From: Bacteroidia bacterium | Lineage (GTDB): Bacteria > Bacteroidota > Bacteroidia > Chitinophagales > Saprospiraceae | Direction of reading: 5' to 3' | DNA: 62,822 bases | NCBI GenBank assembly: GCA_030426765.1 | Contig: JAUHXV010000013.1 | Location: 1 to 62,822 of the forward strand | Part shown: piece by piece, positions 55,536-62,822 of the stretch | How the letters are laid out: every line of letters starts with the position of its first letter | How positions within the stretch are numbered: the stretch's first letter is position 1 | The notes under the pieces: generated by a model | What the model was told of the DNA's origin: nothing | Databases searched by the model: none | Seen by the model: only the letters and a program-made list of their open reading frames with translations | Position numbers and translations under genes: made by a program

Positions 55536-56044
55536 TGTTCGATACATCATATGAATTCAGAAGGGTGAATTCGGTTCCAACGCATGGTGAACTGTTCGAT
55601 AGGCTTATTCTTTACACTTTTTCGGGTCCGGGGAATCATAGATATATGATCAGAGTTGAAGAATTTGATCACCATTTATATGCCCTGAAATTCTATTTAA
55701 AGGCTCATTCTGAATCAGACAATAAGTATAAACTCCTGACAGGTTTTCAACGTGCTCCAACAATTATTAGAACTTGTATTGAGGTTATACTATCAATTCT
55801 GAGAGACACTTCATTAGCTTCATTTTGCTTTATAGGGACTAGACTTGAGCATTAGATAGCAGGGGATTCGAAGAGATATAGAATTTACTGTAGAGTAATG
55901 GAGAATTTTTTTACTCCTATTGACTTTGAGCATCATAAAGTAGAAGAAAGAAATTTGTATTTGATTTTGAATAAACAAGTGGAGATTGAAAAGTTGGTGA
56001 GTAGAATCTCGCATTTGCTTGGTCAATATGATTTTGGTGATTAA
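55535..56044 (+). pseudogene. Bacteroidota hypothetical protein interrupted by an in-frame TAG
   Basis: A GTG start at 55535 opens a 106-codon frame that stops at TAG (55853-55855). The same frame then continues for 62 codons ('GDSKRYRIYCRVMENFFTPI' and onward to 'GQYDFGD') up to TAA at 56042. The joined protein ('DTSLASFCFIGTRLEH' then 'SKRYRIY') matches the layout of a small hypothetical family I recall from Bacteroidota, with a 'FGFIGA...TKRFRVY' type core, so the stop splits a once-continuous gene. TAG is used as a normal stop nearby, so recoding is unlikely. The truncated part might still be expressed. Confidence 0.7.
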
Positions 56045-56085
56045 AGGTATTGTTGCCTGTACAGGTATTTTGAGTATTTACTAAT

Positions 56086-56535
56086 TTAATCCTCAAAGTA
56101 AATCTTGCAATCAATCCATTCCTTGTCAAAAACGGTGTCGTATTTTTTATAAAAATTGATTCCCGGCGCATTCCAGTCGAGCACCTGCCATTTGACAAGC
56201 TTTGCTTTTTGTCGTCGGGCTTCTTCCAGAAACATTTCAAATAACTTCTTGCCAACGCCGTGACCGCGATAGGATTCGCGAACCACAAAATCTTCGAGGT
56301 AGAGCATCCGACCACGCCAGGTGCTGAACATGGGGGTGAAGAGTGCGATGGCGATGATTTCTCCGCCTGTTTCGGCAAGGAATCCTTCAAACCAGCCCTT
56401 TGAGAAATCGGTTGAATAGGATTCAGGTGTGGTGGTGACCTTGTCCAGGCCTTTTTCGTAATCCGCCAGTTCGCGCACGAGTGCATGAATGCCGGGCATG
56501 TCTTCGATCGTTGCTTTTCTGTACGTTATATCCAT
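56086..56535 (-). CDS. GNAT-family N-acetyltransferase (diamine acetyltransferase-like)
   Basis: 149 residues. 'YRKATIEDMPGIHALVRELA', 'LEDFVVRESYRGHGVGKKLF' (acetyl-CoA loop) and 'DWNAPGINFYKKYDTVF' match the SSAT-like subgroup, which acetylates polyamines or amino acids. Substrate not provable here. It is divergent from the ribosomal operon. Confidence 0.88.
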   Translation of the reverse strand: MDITYRKATIEDMPGIHALVRELADYEKGLDKVTTTPESYSTDFSKGWFEGFLAETGGEIIAIALFTPMFSTWRGRMLYLEDFVVRESYRGHGVGKKLFEMFLEEARRQKAKLVKWQVLDWNAPGINFYKKYDTVFDKEWIDCKIYFED

Positions 56536-56960
56536 TTCGTCTGCGGGTTGTAATTAAATTTTCTAAAATACGATTCAGGCATCAGGTCGATCCGTCAGGC
56601 CAACACATTAAATTTTATTCTAATATGATGTGTTGTTTTCCTATGGTAGTCTGATGGTTTGGAAGGTATAACAATTCTGCCATGTGGTGGGATTGCCAAA
56701 TATTATATGGCGGCGGAGGGCCTGCTGAATCGCCCTGGAAAAATTCGTTTGTAAACATATAGATAAAATTCTCTTCCTTAAGAAAATAGGTGAAAAGGCC
56801 TGCTTCCCTTTCCAGCATTGCAAATGGTACCGCTAAGCGGCTAAACACCCTGTGGTTATTACAGAAAAATAAAAATGGTATACCTATGATCCGGAGAAAT
56901 AGTCATATCTTTGCATTCGCTTTCAAAAAAGCGTTGTAAAGTAATGAGAAAAATTAACGT
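56536..56960. other. 425-bp intergenic region upstream of the str operon
   Basis: Contains a perfect 8-bp inverted repeat CAACACAT/ATGTGTTG (56601-56635), the operon promoter (56906-56913) and a leader hairpin CGCTTT-caaa-AAAGCG (56918-56933) that would sit at the 5' end of the mRNA. A minus-strand open frame here does not look like a gene I recognise and is not called. Confidence 0.6.
56906..56913 (+). promoter_or_regulatory. Bacteroidota -7 promoter element of the str/S10 operon
   Basis: TATCTTTG, 47 bp upstream of the rpsL ATG, followed directly by a 6-bp leader hairpin. Confidence 0.6.
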
Positions 56961-57335
56961 ATGCCTACTATAAATCAATTAGTTAGGAAAGGTCGCGAGC
57001 AGGTTGTCTACAAGAGCAAGGCGCGCGCATTGGATGCATGCCCTCAGAAGCGTGGGGTCTGCACCCGTGTTTACACCACTACCCCTAAGAAGCCAAACTC
57101 GGCACTGAGGAAGGTAGCGAAGGTGAGACTGACCAACGGAATCGAAGTGATTGCCTATATCCCGGGTGAAGGCCACAACCTCCAGGAGCACTCAATCGTC
57201 CTCCTCAGAGGTGGAAGGGTAAAAGACCTCCCTGGTGTGCGCTACACGATCGTGCGTGGCGCACTCGATACCGCCGGTGTAAACAATCGTCTGCAGTCGA
57301 GATCGAAGTACGGAACAAAAAGACCTAAGAAATAG
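56961..57335 (+). CDS. rpsL: 30S ribosomal protein S12
   Basis: 124 residues. '[20 protein letters not shown]', '[20 protein letters not shown]' and '[16 protein letters not shown]' are canonical S12, which helps decoding accuracy. The K43-region '[10 protein letters not shown]' is wild-type in form, so no streptomycin-resistance change is seen there. First gene of the operon. Confidence 0.98.
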   Translation: MPTINQLVRKGREQVVYKSKARALDACPQKRGVCTRVYTTTPKKPNSALRKVAKVRLTNGIEVIAYIPGEGHNLQEHSIVLLRGGRVKDLPGVRYTIVRGALDTAGVNNRLQSRSKYGTKRPKK

Positions 57336-57348
57336 TAGTTTTTAAACA

Positions 57349-57816
57349 ATGAGGAAAAGAAAGCCAAAATTAAGGGTGATTCAACCCGATCCAAGATACG
57401 GTGACCCGGTGGTGACCCGCTTTGTCAATAATATGATGTGGCAGGGCAAGAAGAGTAAGGCTTACGAACTCTTTTACGACGCTATGGACCTGATCGAAAA
57501 GCGCACCACAGATCAGAATCCCCATGACCTGTTTATCAAGGCCCTGGAAAATACCACGCCGTCCGTGGAAGTAAAAAGCCGCCGTATCGGTGGAGCAACT
57601 TTCCAGATCCCAACTGAGATCAACCCAAAGCGCAAAGTAGCCATCGGTATGAAATGGCTGATCCGCTTTGCCAGAGAACGCAACGGAAAAGGAATGGCTG
57701 AAAAACTGGCCGCTGAAGTACTCGCCGCAAGCAAAGGCGAAGGAAACGCTGTTAAAAGAAAAGAAGACACCCATAAAATGGCCGAGGCGAACCGCGCCTT
57801 TGCCCATTTCAAATAA
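57349..57816 (+). CDS. rpsG: 30S ribosomal protein S7
   Basis: 155 residues. '[20 protein letters not shown]', '[20 protein letters not shown]' and '[10 protein letters not shown]' are typical S7, the primary binder of the 16S 3' domain. It starts 13 bp after rpsL. Confidence 0.98.
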   Translation: MRKRKPKLRVIQPDPRYGDPVVTRFVNNMMWQGKKSKAYELFYDAMDLIEKRTTDQNPHDLFIKALENTTPSVEVKSRRIGGATFQIPTEINPKRKVAIGMKWLIRFARERNGKGMAEKLAAEVLAASKGEGNAVKRKEDTHKMAEANRAFAHFK

Positions 57817-57842
57817 TCACCAAGAACTGTTTAAGAATCACA

Positions 57843-59978
57843 ATGGCTAACAAAGACCTTAAATATACACGTAACATAGGCATCGCTGCCCATATTGACG
57901 CCGGTAAGACTACGACGACTGAGCGTGTATTATACTATACAGGTATTTCTCACAAAATCGGTGAGGTGCACGACGGTGCTGCCACCATGGACTGGATGGA
58001 GCAGGAGCAGGAGCGTGGTATCACCATTACCTCAGCCGCGACAAAGACTTCCTGGCACTACAAAGACAAGGAGTATGCGATCAATATCATCGACACTCCG
58101 GGCCACGTGGATTTTACAGTGGAAGTGAACCGCTCTCTCCGCGTACTGGACGGACTGGTCTTCCTGTTTTGCGCCGTATCCGGTGTAGAACCCCAATCTG
58201 AGACTAACTGGAGACTTGCAGACAACTACAAAGTACCTCGTATTGGTTTCGTCAACAAAATGGACCGCTCAGGAGCCAACTTCTTTGAAGTAGTGACTGA
58301 CGTAGAAACAAAACTGGGTTCAAAGGCTATTCCCCTTCAGGTGCCTATCGGTGAAGAAGAGCGCTTTAAAGGCGTCGTGGATCTGATCACCGGTAAGGCG
58401 ATGGTGTGGAATGAAGAAGACATGGGAATGACCTTCCAGGAAATTCCGGTTCCGGATGATCTGGTCGATGTCGTTGCCGAATGGAGAGGGAAATTGCTCG
58501 AAGCAGTAGCCGAATACGATGACACCCTTCTCGAGAAATTCTTCGAAGACCCGGATTCTATCGAAAAAGACGAAATGATGGTGGCCATCCGCAAAGCGGT
58601 GTGCGACATGAAGTTCGTACCCATGATGTGTGGATCCGCATTCAAAAATAAAGGCGTACAGGCCGTACTGGATGCTGTTTGTGCATTCATGCCAAGCCCT
58701 GTAGACGTCGAAGGGATTAAAGGTACTAACCCGGAAACTGAAGCAATCGAAGTCCGTAAGCCAAGTGTGGATGAGCCTTTCGCCGCGTTAGCATTTAAGA
58801 TCGCTACCGACCCATATGTGGGTAGACTGGCCTTTATGCGCGTCTATTCAGGTGCCCTGGATGCCGGTTCGTATGTGTTGAATACACGTACCGGTAACAA
58901 AGAGCGTATTTCCCGATTGTACCAGATGCACGCCAATAAGCAGAATGCCATCAACCGTGTAGAAGCGGGTGATATCGCTGCCGGTGTAGGGTTTAAAGAT
59001 ATTCGCACAGGAGATACACTCTGTGCCGAAAGCCACCCAATCGTTCTCGAGTCAATGGTATTCCCGGATCCGGTGATCGGAATTGCCGTGGAGCCAAAGA
59101 GTCAGAAAGATCTCGACAAACTGGGTATGGCCCTCGCCAAACTGGCGGAGGAAGATCCAACCTTCCGCGTACGCTATGATGAGGATACCAACCAGACCGT
59201 GATCAGCGGAATGGGTGAGTTGCACCTCGAGATCATCATCGACCGTCTGCGCAGAGAATTTAACGTAGACTGCAACGAAGGTCAGCCGCAGGTGAATTAT
59301 AAAGAAGCGCTGACAAACTCAGTCGATCATACAGAACGCCTGAAGAAGCAGTCCGGAGGTTCCGGTCTCTTCGCTCAGTTGTCTTTCGAGCTCGGCCCTG
59401 CCGATGAGGAATTCCTCGCCAGCGAAGAATTCAAGAGCGGTAAGACCAAGCTGCAATTTGTCAACGATATCTTCGGAGGATCTGTACCTAAGGAATTCTT
59501 CCCGTCCATCATCAAAGGATTTACCGCTATGATGGACAACGGTGTACTCGCCGGGTATAGCATCGACAGCATGAAAGTGCGTATTTACGACGGACAGACT
59601 CACGCGGTGGATTCTAAGCCAATTGCCTTTGAACTCTGTGCTAAGGAAGGTTTCCGTGAAGCGGCAAGAAAGGCTAAGCCCGTATTGCTCGAGCCGATCA
59701 TGAAGCTGGAAGTAGTGACGCCTGAAGAATATGTGGGTCCTGTGATTGGTGACCTCAACAGACGTCGTGGTCTGCCGAAAGGACAGGATACACGTCCGGG
59801 AGCTATCGCGATCACCGCTGATGTGCCATTATCTGAGATGTTTGGATATGTGACACAACTGCGCACGATCACATCAGGTCGCGCGAGTTCAACCATGGAA
59901 TTCAGCCACTATGCGCCGGTACCAAAAGGTATTGCAGACGAGGTTATTGAAAAATCAAAAGGAGCCGTACAGGCTTAA
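57843..59978 (+). CDS. fusA: Elongation factor G
   Basis: 711 residues. GTPase motifs are '[14 protein letters not shown]', '[12 protein letters not shown]' and 'NKMDRSGAN'; the domain IV/V region includes '[16 protein letters not shown]'. EF-G drives translocation. It starts 26 bp after rpsG. No tuf gene follows before rpsJ, unlike the E. coli str operon. Confidence 0.98.
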   Translation: MANKDLKYTRNIGIAAHIDAGKTTTTERVLYYTGISHKIGEVHDGAATMDWMEQEQERGITITSAATKTSWHYKDKEYAINIIDTPGHVDFTVEVNRSLRVLDGLVFLFCAVSGVEPQSETNWRLADNYKVPRIGFVNKMDRSGANFFEVVTDVETKLGSKAIPLQVPIGEEERFKGVVDLITGKAMVWNEEDMGMTFQEIPVPDDLVDVVAEWRGKLLEAVAEYDDTLLEKFFEDPDSIEKDEMMVAIRKAVCDMKFVPMMCGSAFKNKGVQAVLDAVCAFMPSPVDVEGIKGTNPETEAIEVRKPSVDEPFAALAFKIATDPYVGRLAFMRVYSGALDAGSYVLNTRTGNKERISRLYQMHANKQNAINRVEAGDIAAGVGFKDIRTGDTLCAESHPIVLESMVFPDPVIGIAVEPKSQKDLDKLGMALAKLAEEDPTFRVRYDEDTNQTVISGMGELHLEIIIDRLRREFNVDCNEGQPQVNYKEALTNSVDHTERLKKQSGGSGLFAQLSFELGPADEEFLASEEFKSGKTKLQFVNDIFGGSVPKEFFPSIIKGFTAMMDNGVLAGYSIDSMKVRIYDGQTHAVDSKPIAFELCAKEGFREAARKAKPVLLEPIMKLEVVTPEEYVGPVIGDLNRRRGLPKGQDTRPGAIAITADVPLSEMFGYVTQLRTITSGRASSTMEFSHYAPVPKGIADEVIEKSKGAVQA

Positions 59979-60038
59979 TTATAAAACAAAACCCAAAAGA
60001 GGGTACATTAATTATATCATTAATTTTTTTGGTCGGAA

Positions 60039-60347
60039 ATGAATCAGAAAATCAGGATTAAACTCCGCTCTTATGACCACAACCTGGTCGATAAGTCAAC
60101 GGAAAAAATCGTTAAAACTGTTCGCAATAGTGGAGCCGTTGTTACGGGTCCGATTCCGCTGCCCACCGAGAAAGAAATATTTACCGTCCTGCGTTCCCCG
60201 CACGTAAATAAGAAATCTCGAGAGCAGTTTCAATTGCGCACACACAAGCGTTTGATCGAGATTTACACACCTACTCCTAAGACGGTAGATGCCCTCTCAA
60301 AGCTCGAATTGCCGAGCGGAGTAGATATCCAGGTCAAGCTTACGTAA
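60039..60347 (+). CDS. rpsJ: 30S ribosomal protein S10
   Basis: 102 residues. '[20 protein letters not shown]' and '[20 protein letters not shown]' are canonical S10 (NusE), a 30S protein and antitermination partner. First gene of the S10 block, 60 bp after fusA. Confidence 0.98.
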   Translation: MNQKIRIKLRSYDHNLVDKSTEKIVKTVRNSGAVVTGPIPLPTEKEIFTVLRSPHVNKKSREQFQLRTHKRLIEIYTPTPKTVDALSKLELPSGVDIQVKLT

Positions 60348-60355
60348 ACATTTAT

Positions 60356-60419
60356 TGCAACTGAGGTTGCAGTAAGAAGAGAGTATATAATGGATTTTCA
60401 TCCTGCCCTGCGCAGGATG
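60356..60419 (+). promoter_or_regulatory. Paired hairpins in the rpsJ-rplC spacer
   Basis: TGCAAC-tgag-GTTGCA (60356-60371) and CATCCTGC/GCAGGATG (60399-60419, 5-base loop) fill the 107-bp gap between rpsJ and rplC, in an operon where other gaps are mostly under 60 bp. They could be an attenuation or autoregulation site; this is inference. Confidence 0.45.
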
Positions 60420-60454
60420 GGGACTTAATTATCAATCAATCAAATCATCGAACG

Positions 60455-61075
60455 GTGAAAGGAATTATAGGGAAAAAAGTCGGCATGACAAGCATATTTG
60501 ATCAGTTCGGAAGATCAATTGCCTGTACCGTCGTTCATGCACAACCCAATGTGGTCACACAGGTCAAAACTGTGGATTCAGACGGCTATGATGCGATTCA
60601 GCTGGCCTATGGCGACGCGAAAGTGAAGAATACGCCACAGTCCATGCAGGGTCACTTTGACAAAGCAAAGACTGCTCCGAAGCGCAAGCTCGTGGAATTC
60701 AGAAACTGTGATCTGGCCAAAAACCTGGGCGATCTGGTATCTATGGACGAGATATTTGCCGAAGGCGAAAAGATATCAGCGATTGGCACCAGCAAAGGAA
60801 AAGGTTTCCAGGGTGTCGTCAAGCGCCACAAATTTCAAGGGGTAGGACAAGCTACACACGGTCAGCACAACCGACTGCGTGCACCCGGTTCCATCGGTGC
60901 GTCTTCCTATCCTTCGAAAGTCGTGAAAGGTATGCGCATGGCCGGTCGTATGGGCGGTCAGCGTGTAAAGGTTAAAAACCTGCGTGTCGCCAAATTGCTC
61001 CCGGATCAGAACCTGATCCTCATCAAAGGCGCAATTCCCGGACATAACGGTTCATTTATCATTATTGAAAAGTAA
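60455..61075 (+). CDS. rplC: 50S ribosomal protein L3
   Basis: 206 residues with a GTG start ('[20 protein letters not shown]'). '[13 protein letters not shown]' and '[20 protein letters not shown]' are the L3 core, including the loop reaching the peptidyl transferase centre. Confidence 0.98.
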   Translation: MKGIIGKKVGMTSIFDQFGRSIACTVVHAQPNVVTQVKTVDSDGYDAIQLAYGDAKVKNTPQSMQGHFDKAKTAPKRKLVEFRNCDLAKNLGDLVSMDEIFAEGEKISAIGTSKGKGFQGVVKRHKFQGVGQATHGQHNRLRAPGSIGASSYPSKVVKGMRMAGRMGGQRVKVKNLRVAKLLPDQNLILIKGAIPGHNGSFIIIEK

Positions 61076-61082
61076 GGGAGAC

Positions 61083-61709
61083 ATGAAGCTAGATATATTA
61101 AACGCCAAAGGAGAAAAAACAGGTCGCAGTATCGAACTGGCAGACAATGTTTTTGCGATCGAACCCAACGAACATGTCGTATACCTCGCGGTAAAGGCTT
61201 ACCTGGCCAACCAGCGTCAGGGTACACATAAGACAAAAGAGCGCTGGGAAGTCATGCGAACCACCAAGAAGTTTAAAAGACAAAAAGGTACTGGTGGCGC
61301 TCGCGTAGGTTCTTTGAAAAACCCAATGTTCCGCGGCGGAGGTCGCACATTCGGCCCACGTCCGCATGAGTACAACCTGAAGGTCAATAAGAAAGTGAGC
61401 CTGCTCGCGCGTCGTTCAGCCCTGTCTTCCAAAGCCAAGGATGGCAACCTGATCGTCGTAGAAGAAATTCAACTGGAGCAGCCACGTACAAAAGATTTTG
61501 TAGCCGTGCTCAGAAATCTGGAGATCGAAAACAACAAAGCGCTCTTCGTGACCTCTGAAGCCAATACAAATCTGTATTTGTCAGGCCGTAACCTGCAGAA
61601 TACGCGGTTGGTCAGAGCCCAGGATCTCAATACCTATGATATCCTTCGCTCACAAAAGCTGGTATTGTCAGAGCACTCTGTAGACCTGATCACCAAATCA
61701 TTGAGTTAA
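61083..61709 (+). CDS. rplD: 50S ribosomal protein L4
   Basis: 208 residues from the ATG at 61083 (MKLDILNAKGEKT), 7 bp after the rplC stop; an upstream in-frame ATG overlaps rplC and is not needed. 'QKGTGGARVGSLKNPMFRGG' is the loop lining the exit tunnel. In other bacteria L4 autoregulates the S10 operon. Confidence 0.97.
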   Translation: MKLDILNAKGEKTGRSIELADNVFAIEPNEHVVYLAVKAYLANQRQGTHKTKERWEVMRTTKKFKRQKGTGGARVGSLKNPMFRGGGRTFGPRPHEYNLKVNKKVSLLARRSALSSKAKDGNLIVVEEIQLEQPRTKDFVAVLRNLEIENNKALFVTSEANTNLYLSGRNLQNTRLVRAQDLNTYDILRSQKLVLSEHSVDLITKSLS

Positions 61710-61740
61710 TTAATTCGCTGAAGCATAAAGCGCAGATAAC

Positions 61741-62040
61741 ATGAGTAACAAGATAATTCTCGTCAAACCACTGATCACGGAAAAAGCAGATACGCTTGCC
61801 GAAAACCAGAGCCAGTACACGTTTGTGGTCAACAAAGGGGCAAACAAAATTGAGATCAGAAAAGCTGTGGAAGACCTCTACAATGTCAATGTGGAAGCGG
61901 TCAACACCATGATCATTGCGGGAAAACGCAAGACACGCAATACCAAAAGAGGAGTGTTGCACGGCAGAACTGCCACATATAAAAAAGCGATTGTCACCCT
62001 GGCAGATGGCGAGACTATTGACTTTTTTGGAGATATATAA
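61741..62040 (+). CDS. rplW: 50S ribosomal protein L23
   Basis: 99 residues. 'LVKPLITEKADTLAENQSQY' and 'KIEIRKAVEDLYNVNVEAVN' are typical L23, which lies at the tunnel exit and docks trigger factor and SRP. In operon order after rplD. Confidence 0.97.
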   Translation: MSNKIILVKPLITEKADTLAENQSQYTFVVNKGANKIEIRKAVEDLYNVNVEAVNTMIIAGKRKTRNTKRGVLHGRTATYKKAIVTLADGETIDFFGDI

Positions 62041-62068
62041 CTGATAATCATTAGAAGCAAATAATATC

Positions 62069-62822
62069 ATGGCCGTAAAGAAATTCAGACCCGTTAGTCC
62101 AGGCACGCGCTTCAGAGTGGGCAACAGCTATGCTGAGGTGACCACCAACAAGCCGGAGAAATCCCTGCTTGAACCAATCAAGAAGAGCGGCGGACGTAAT
62201 GCCGATGGTAAAATGACCATGCGCCATAAAGGGGGTGGTCACAAGAGACGTTACAGACTGATCGACTGGAAAAGAGATAAAGAGAATGTAACCGGGACCG
62301 TAAAGTCCATCGAGTATGATCCGAACCGCACGGCATTTATCGCATTGATCGAGTATTCAGATGGGGAGAAGCGTTACATCTTAGCACCACAGGGACTCAA
62401 AGTCGACGATACCATTTTGTCAGGCAGCGAGGCAACGCCGAATATCGGACACACTCTGAGTCTCAAAAATGTACCTCTCGGTTCTGCGATTCACAATATT
62501 GAGTTGCACCCGGGTCAGGGCGGAGCGATCGTACGCAGTGCCGGTACATCCGCGACGATGATGGGACGTGAAGAGCGCTATGCTGTGATCAAGTTGCCTT
62601 CCGGTGAGGTGCGCAGAGTATTACTGACCTGCAAAGCCACGATGGGGACTGTGTCCAACCAGGATCACGCACTGACAGTGTATGGTAAAGCAGGAGCCAA
62701 GCGATGGCAAGGACGTCGTCCTCGCGTGAGAGGGGTAGCGATGAACCCTGTCGATCACCCAATGGGTGGTGGTGAAGGTAAATCTTCAGGAGGACACCCA
62801 ACCTCCCGCACCGGAGTTATGG
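62069..62822 (+). CDS. rplB: 50S ribosomal protein L2 (3' partial)
   Basis: ATG at 62069 ([20 protein letters not shown]). The frame is open to the window end, giving about 251 of the usual ~275 residues. '[20 protein letters not shown]', '[20 protein letters not shown]' and '[20 protein letters not shown]' are canonical, including the conserved His near the peptidyl transferase centre ('[10 protein letters not shown]'). Confidence 0.98.
   Translation, partial: MAVKKFRPVSPGTRFRVGNSYAEVTTNKPEKSLLEPIKKSGGRNADGKMTMRHKGGGHKRRYRLIDWKRDKENVTGTVKSIEYDPNRTAFIALIEYSDGEKRYILAPQGLKVDDTILSGSEATPNIGHTLSLKNVPLGSAIHNIELHPGQGGAIVRSAGTSATMMGREERYAVIKLPSGEVRRVLLTCKATMGTVSNQDHALTVYGKAGAKRWQGRRPRVRGVAMNPVDHPMGGGEGKSSGGHPTSRTGVM

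Noticed and set aside
55853-55855. Recoding of TAG as an amino acid
   Set aside because: TAG ends other genes here (e.g. the BFN-UVR gene and the gene just upstream), so simple pseudogenisation is more likely.
56615-56848. Minus-strand open frame of 77 codons upstream of the str operon
   Set aside because: It runs through an inverted repeat, has no recognised motif or promoter, and overlaps the likely regulatory region of rpsL.

Overview
The window looks like a chromosomal segment of a Bacteroidota bacterium, most likely a member of the Saprospiria or a near relative. The evidence is threefold. Two proteins carry C-terminal type IX secretion (T9SS type A) sorting domains, one of them with SprB/adhesin-type repeats. 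Many genes are preceded by the Bacteroidota promoter element TAnnTTTG. Typical family neighbours are present: a sdhC-sdhA-sdhB succinate dehydrogenase, a TonB-dependent receptor with a carboxypeptidase-regulatory N-terminus, and an HU-like/SPOR fusion. No rRNA, tRNA or CRISPR array was seen.

Layout. 1-1.6 kb: the 3' end of a large secreted repeat protein. 1.6-2.8 kb: non-coding, palindrome-rich DNA with one copy of a dispersed repeat. 2.8-12.7 kb: housekeeping genes (a GT39-type glycosyltransferase, lepA, a DegP-type protease, dapF, etfB-etfA, a bifunctional-nuclease/UVR protein). 12.8-15.9 kb: an AT-rich type II restriction-modification cassette with a controller (C) gene, an endonuclease and a convergent TaqI-like adenine methyltransferase; matching C-box-like operators lie in front of both transcription units. 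16.1-19.7 kb: the sdh operon. 19.8-27.4 kb: small enzymes, a nucleotidyltransferase, a TPR membrane protein, and rpe translationally coupled to a TonB receptor. 27.6-34.4 kb: ribosomal protein S16 with an unusual Ala/Glu tail, an unknown 476-residue protein, a CysZ/EI24-like protein, and a three-gene overlapping operon (HU-SPOR, FAD oxidoreductase, DoxX). 34.5-43.2 kb: penicillin acylase, yaaA, DUF1573, hutU, a secreted cupredoxin and an epimerase. 43.2-44.1 kb: the second copy of the dispersed repeat, inverted relative to the first.

44.2-54.9 kb has a sulfur theme. An overlapping pair of PLP enzymes (a cystathionine beta-synthase-like lyase and an alpha-oxoamine synthase) fits the first two steps of sulfonolipid (capnine) synthesis. 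A small Cys-rich exported protein follows. Further on, a TauE/SafE exporter, a persulfide-dioxygenase-like/rhodanese fusion and a split YeeE/YedE thiosulfate-type transporter form a likely sulfur-handling operon. 55.0-56.0 kb is a small AT-rich accessory patch with an in-frame stop in the second gene. 57-62.8 kb is the start of the str/S10 ribosomal operon (rpsL, rpsG, fusA, rpsJ, rplC, rplD, rplW, rplB partial), with no tuf between fusA and rpsJ.

The signals most worth following are: the inverted 0.6-kb repeat pair whose central hairpin is kept by a compensatory base-pair swap; a cloverleaf-like structured element at 20967-21059; the C-box-controlled restriction-modification cassette; the candidate cysteate/capnine gene pair; and the Cys-rich exported protein. 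All functional calls come from reading motifs by eye; no database search was possible.
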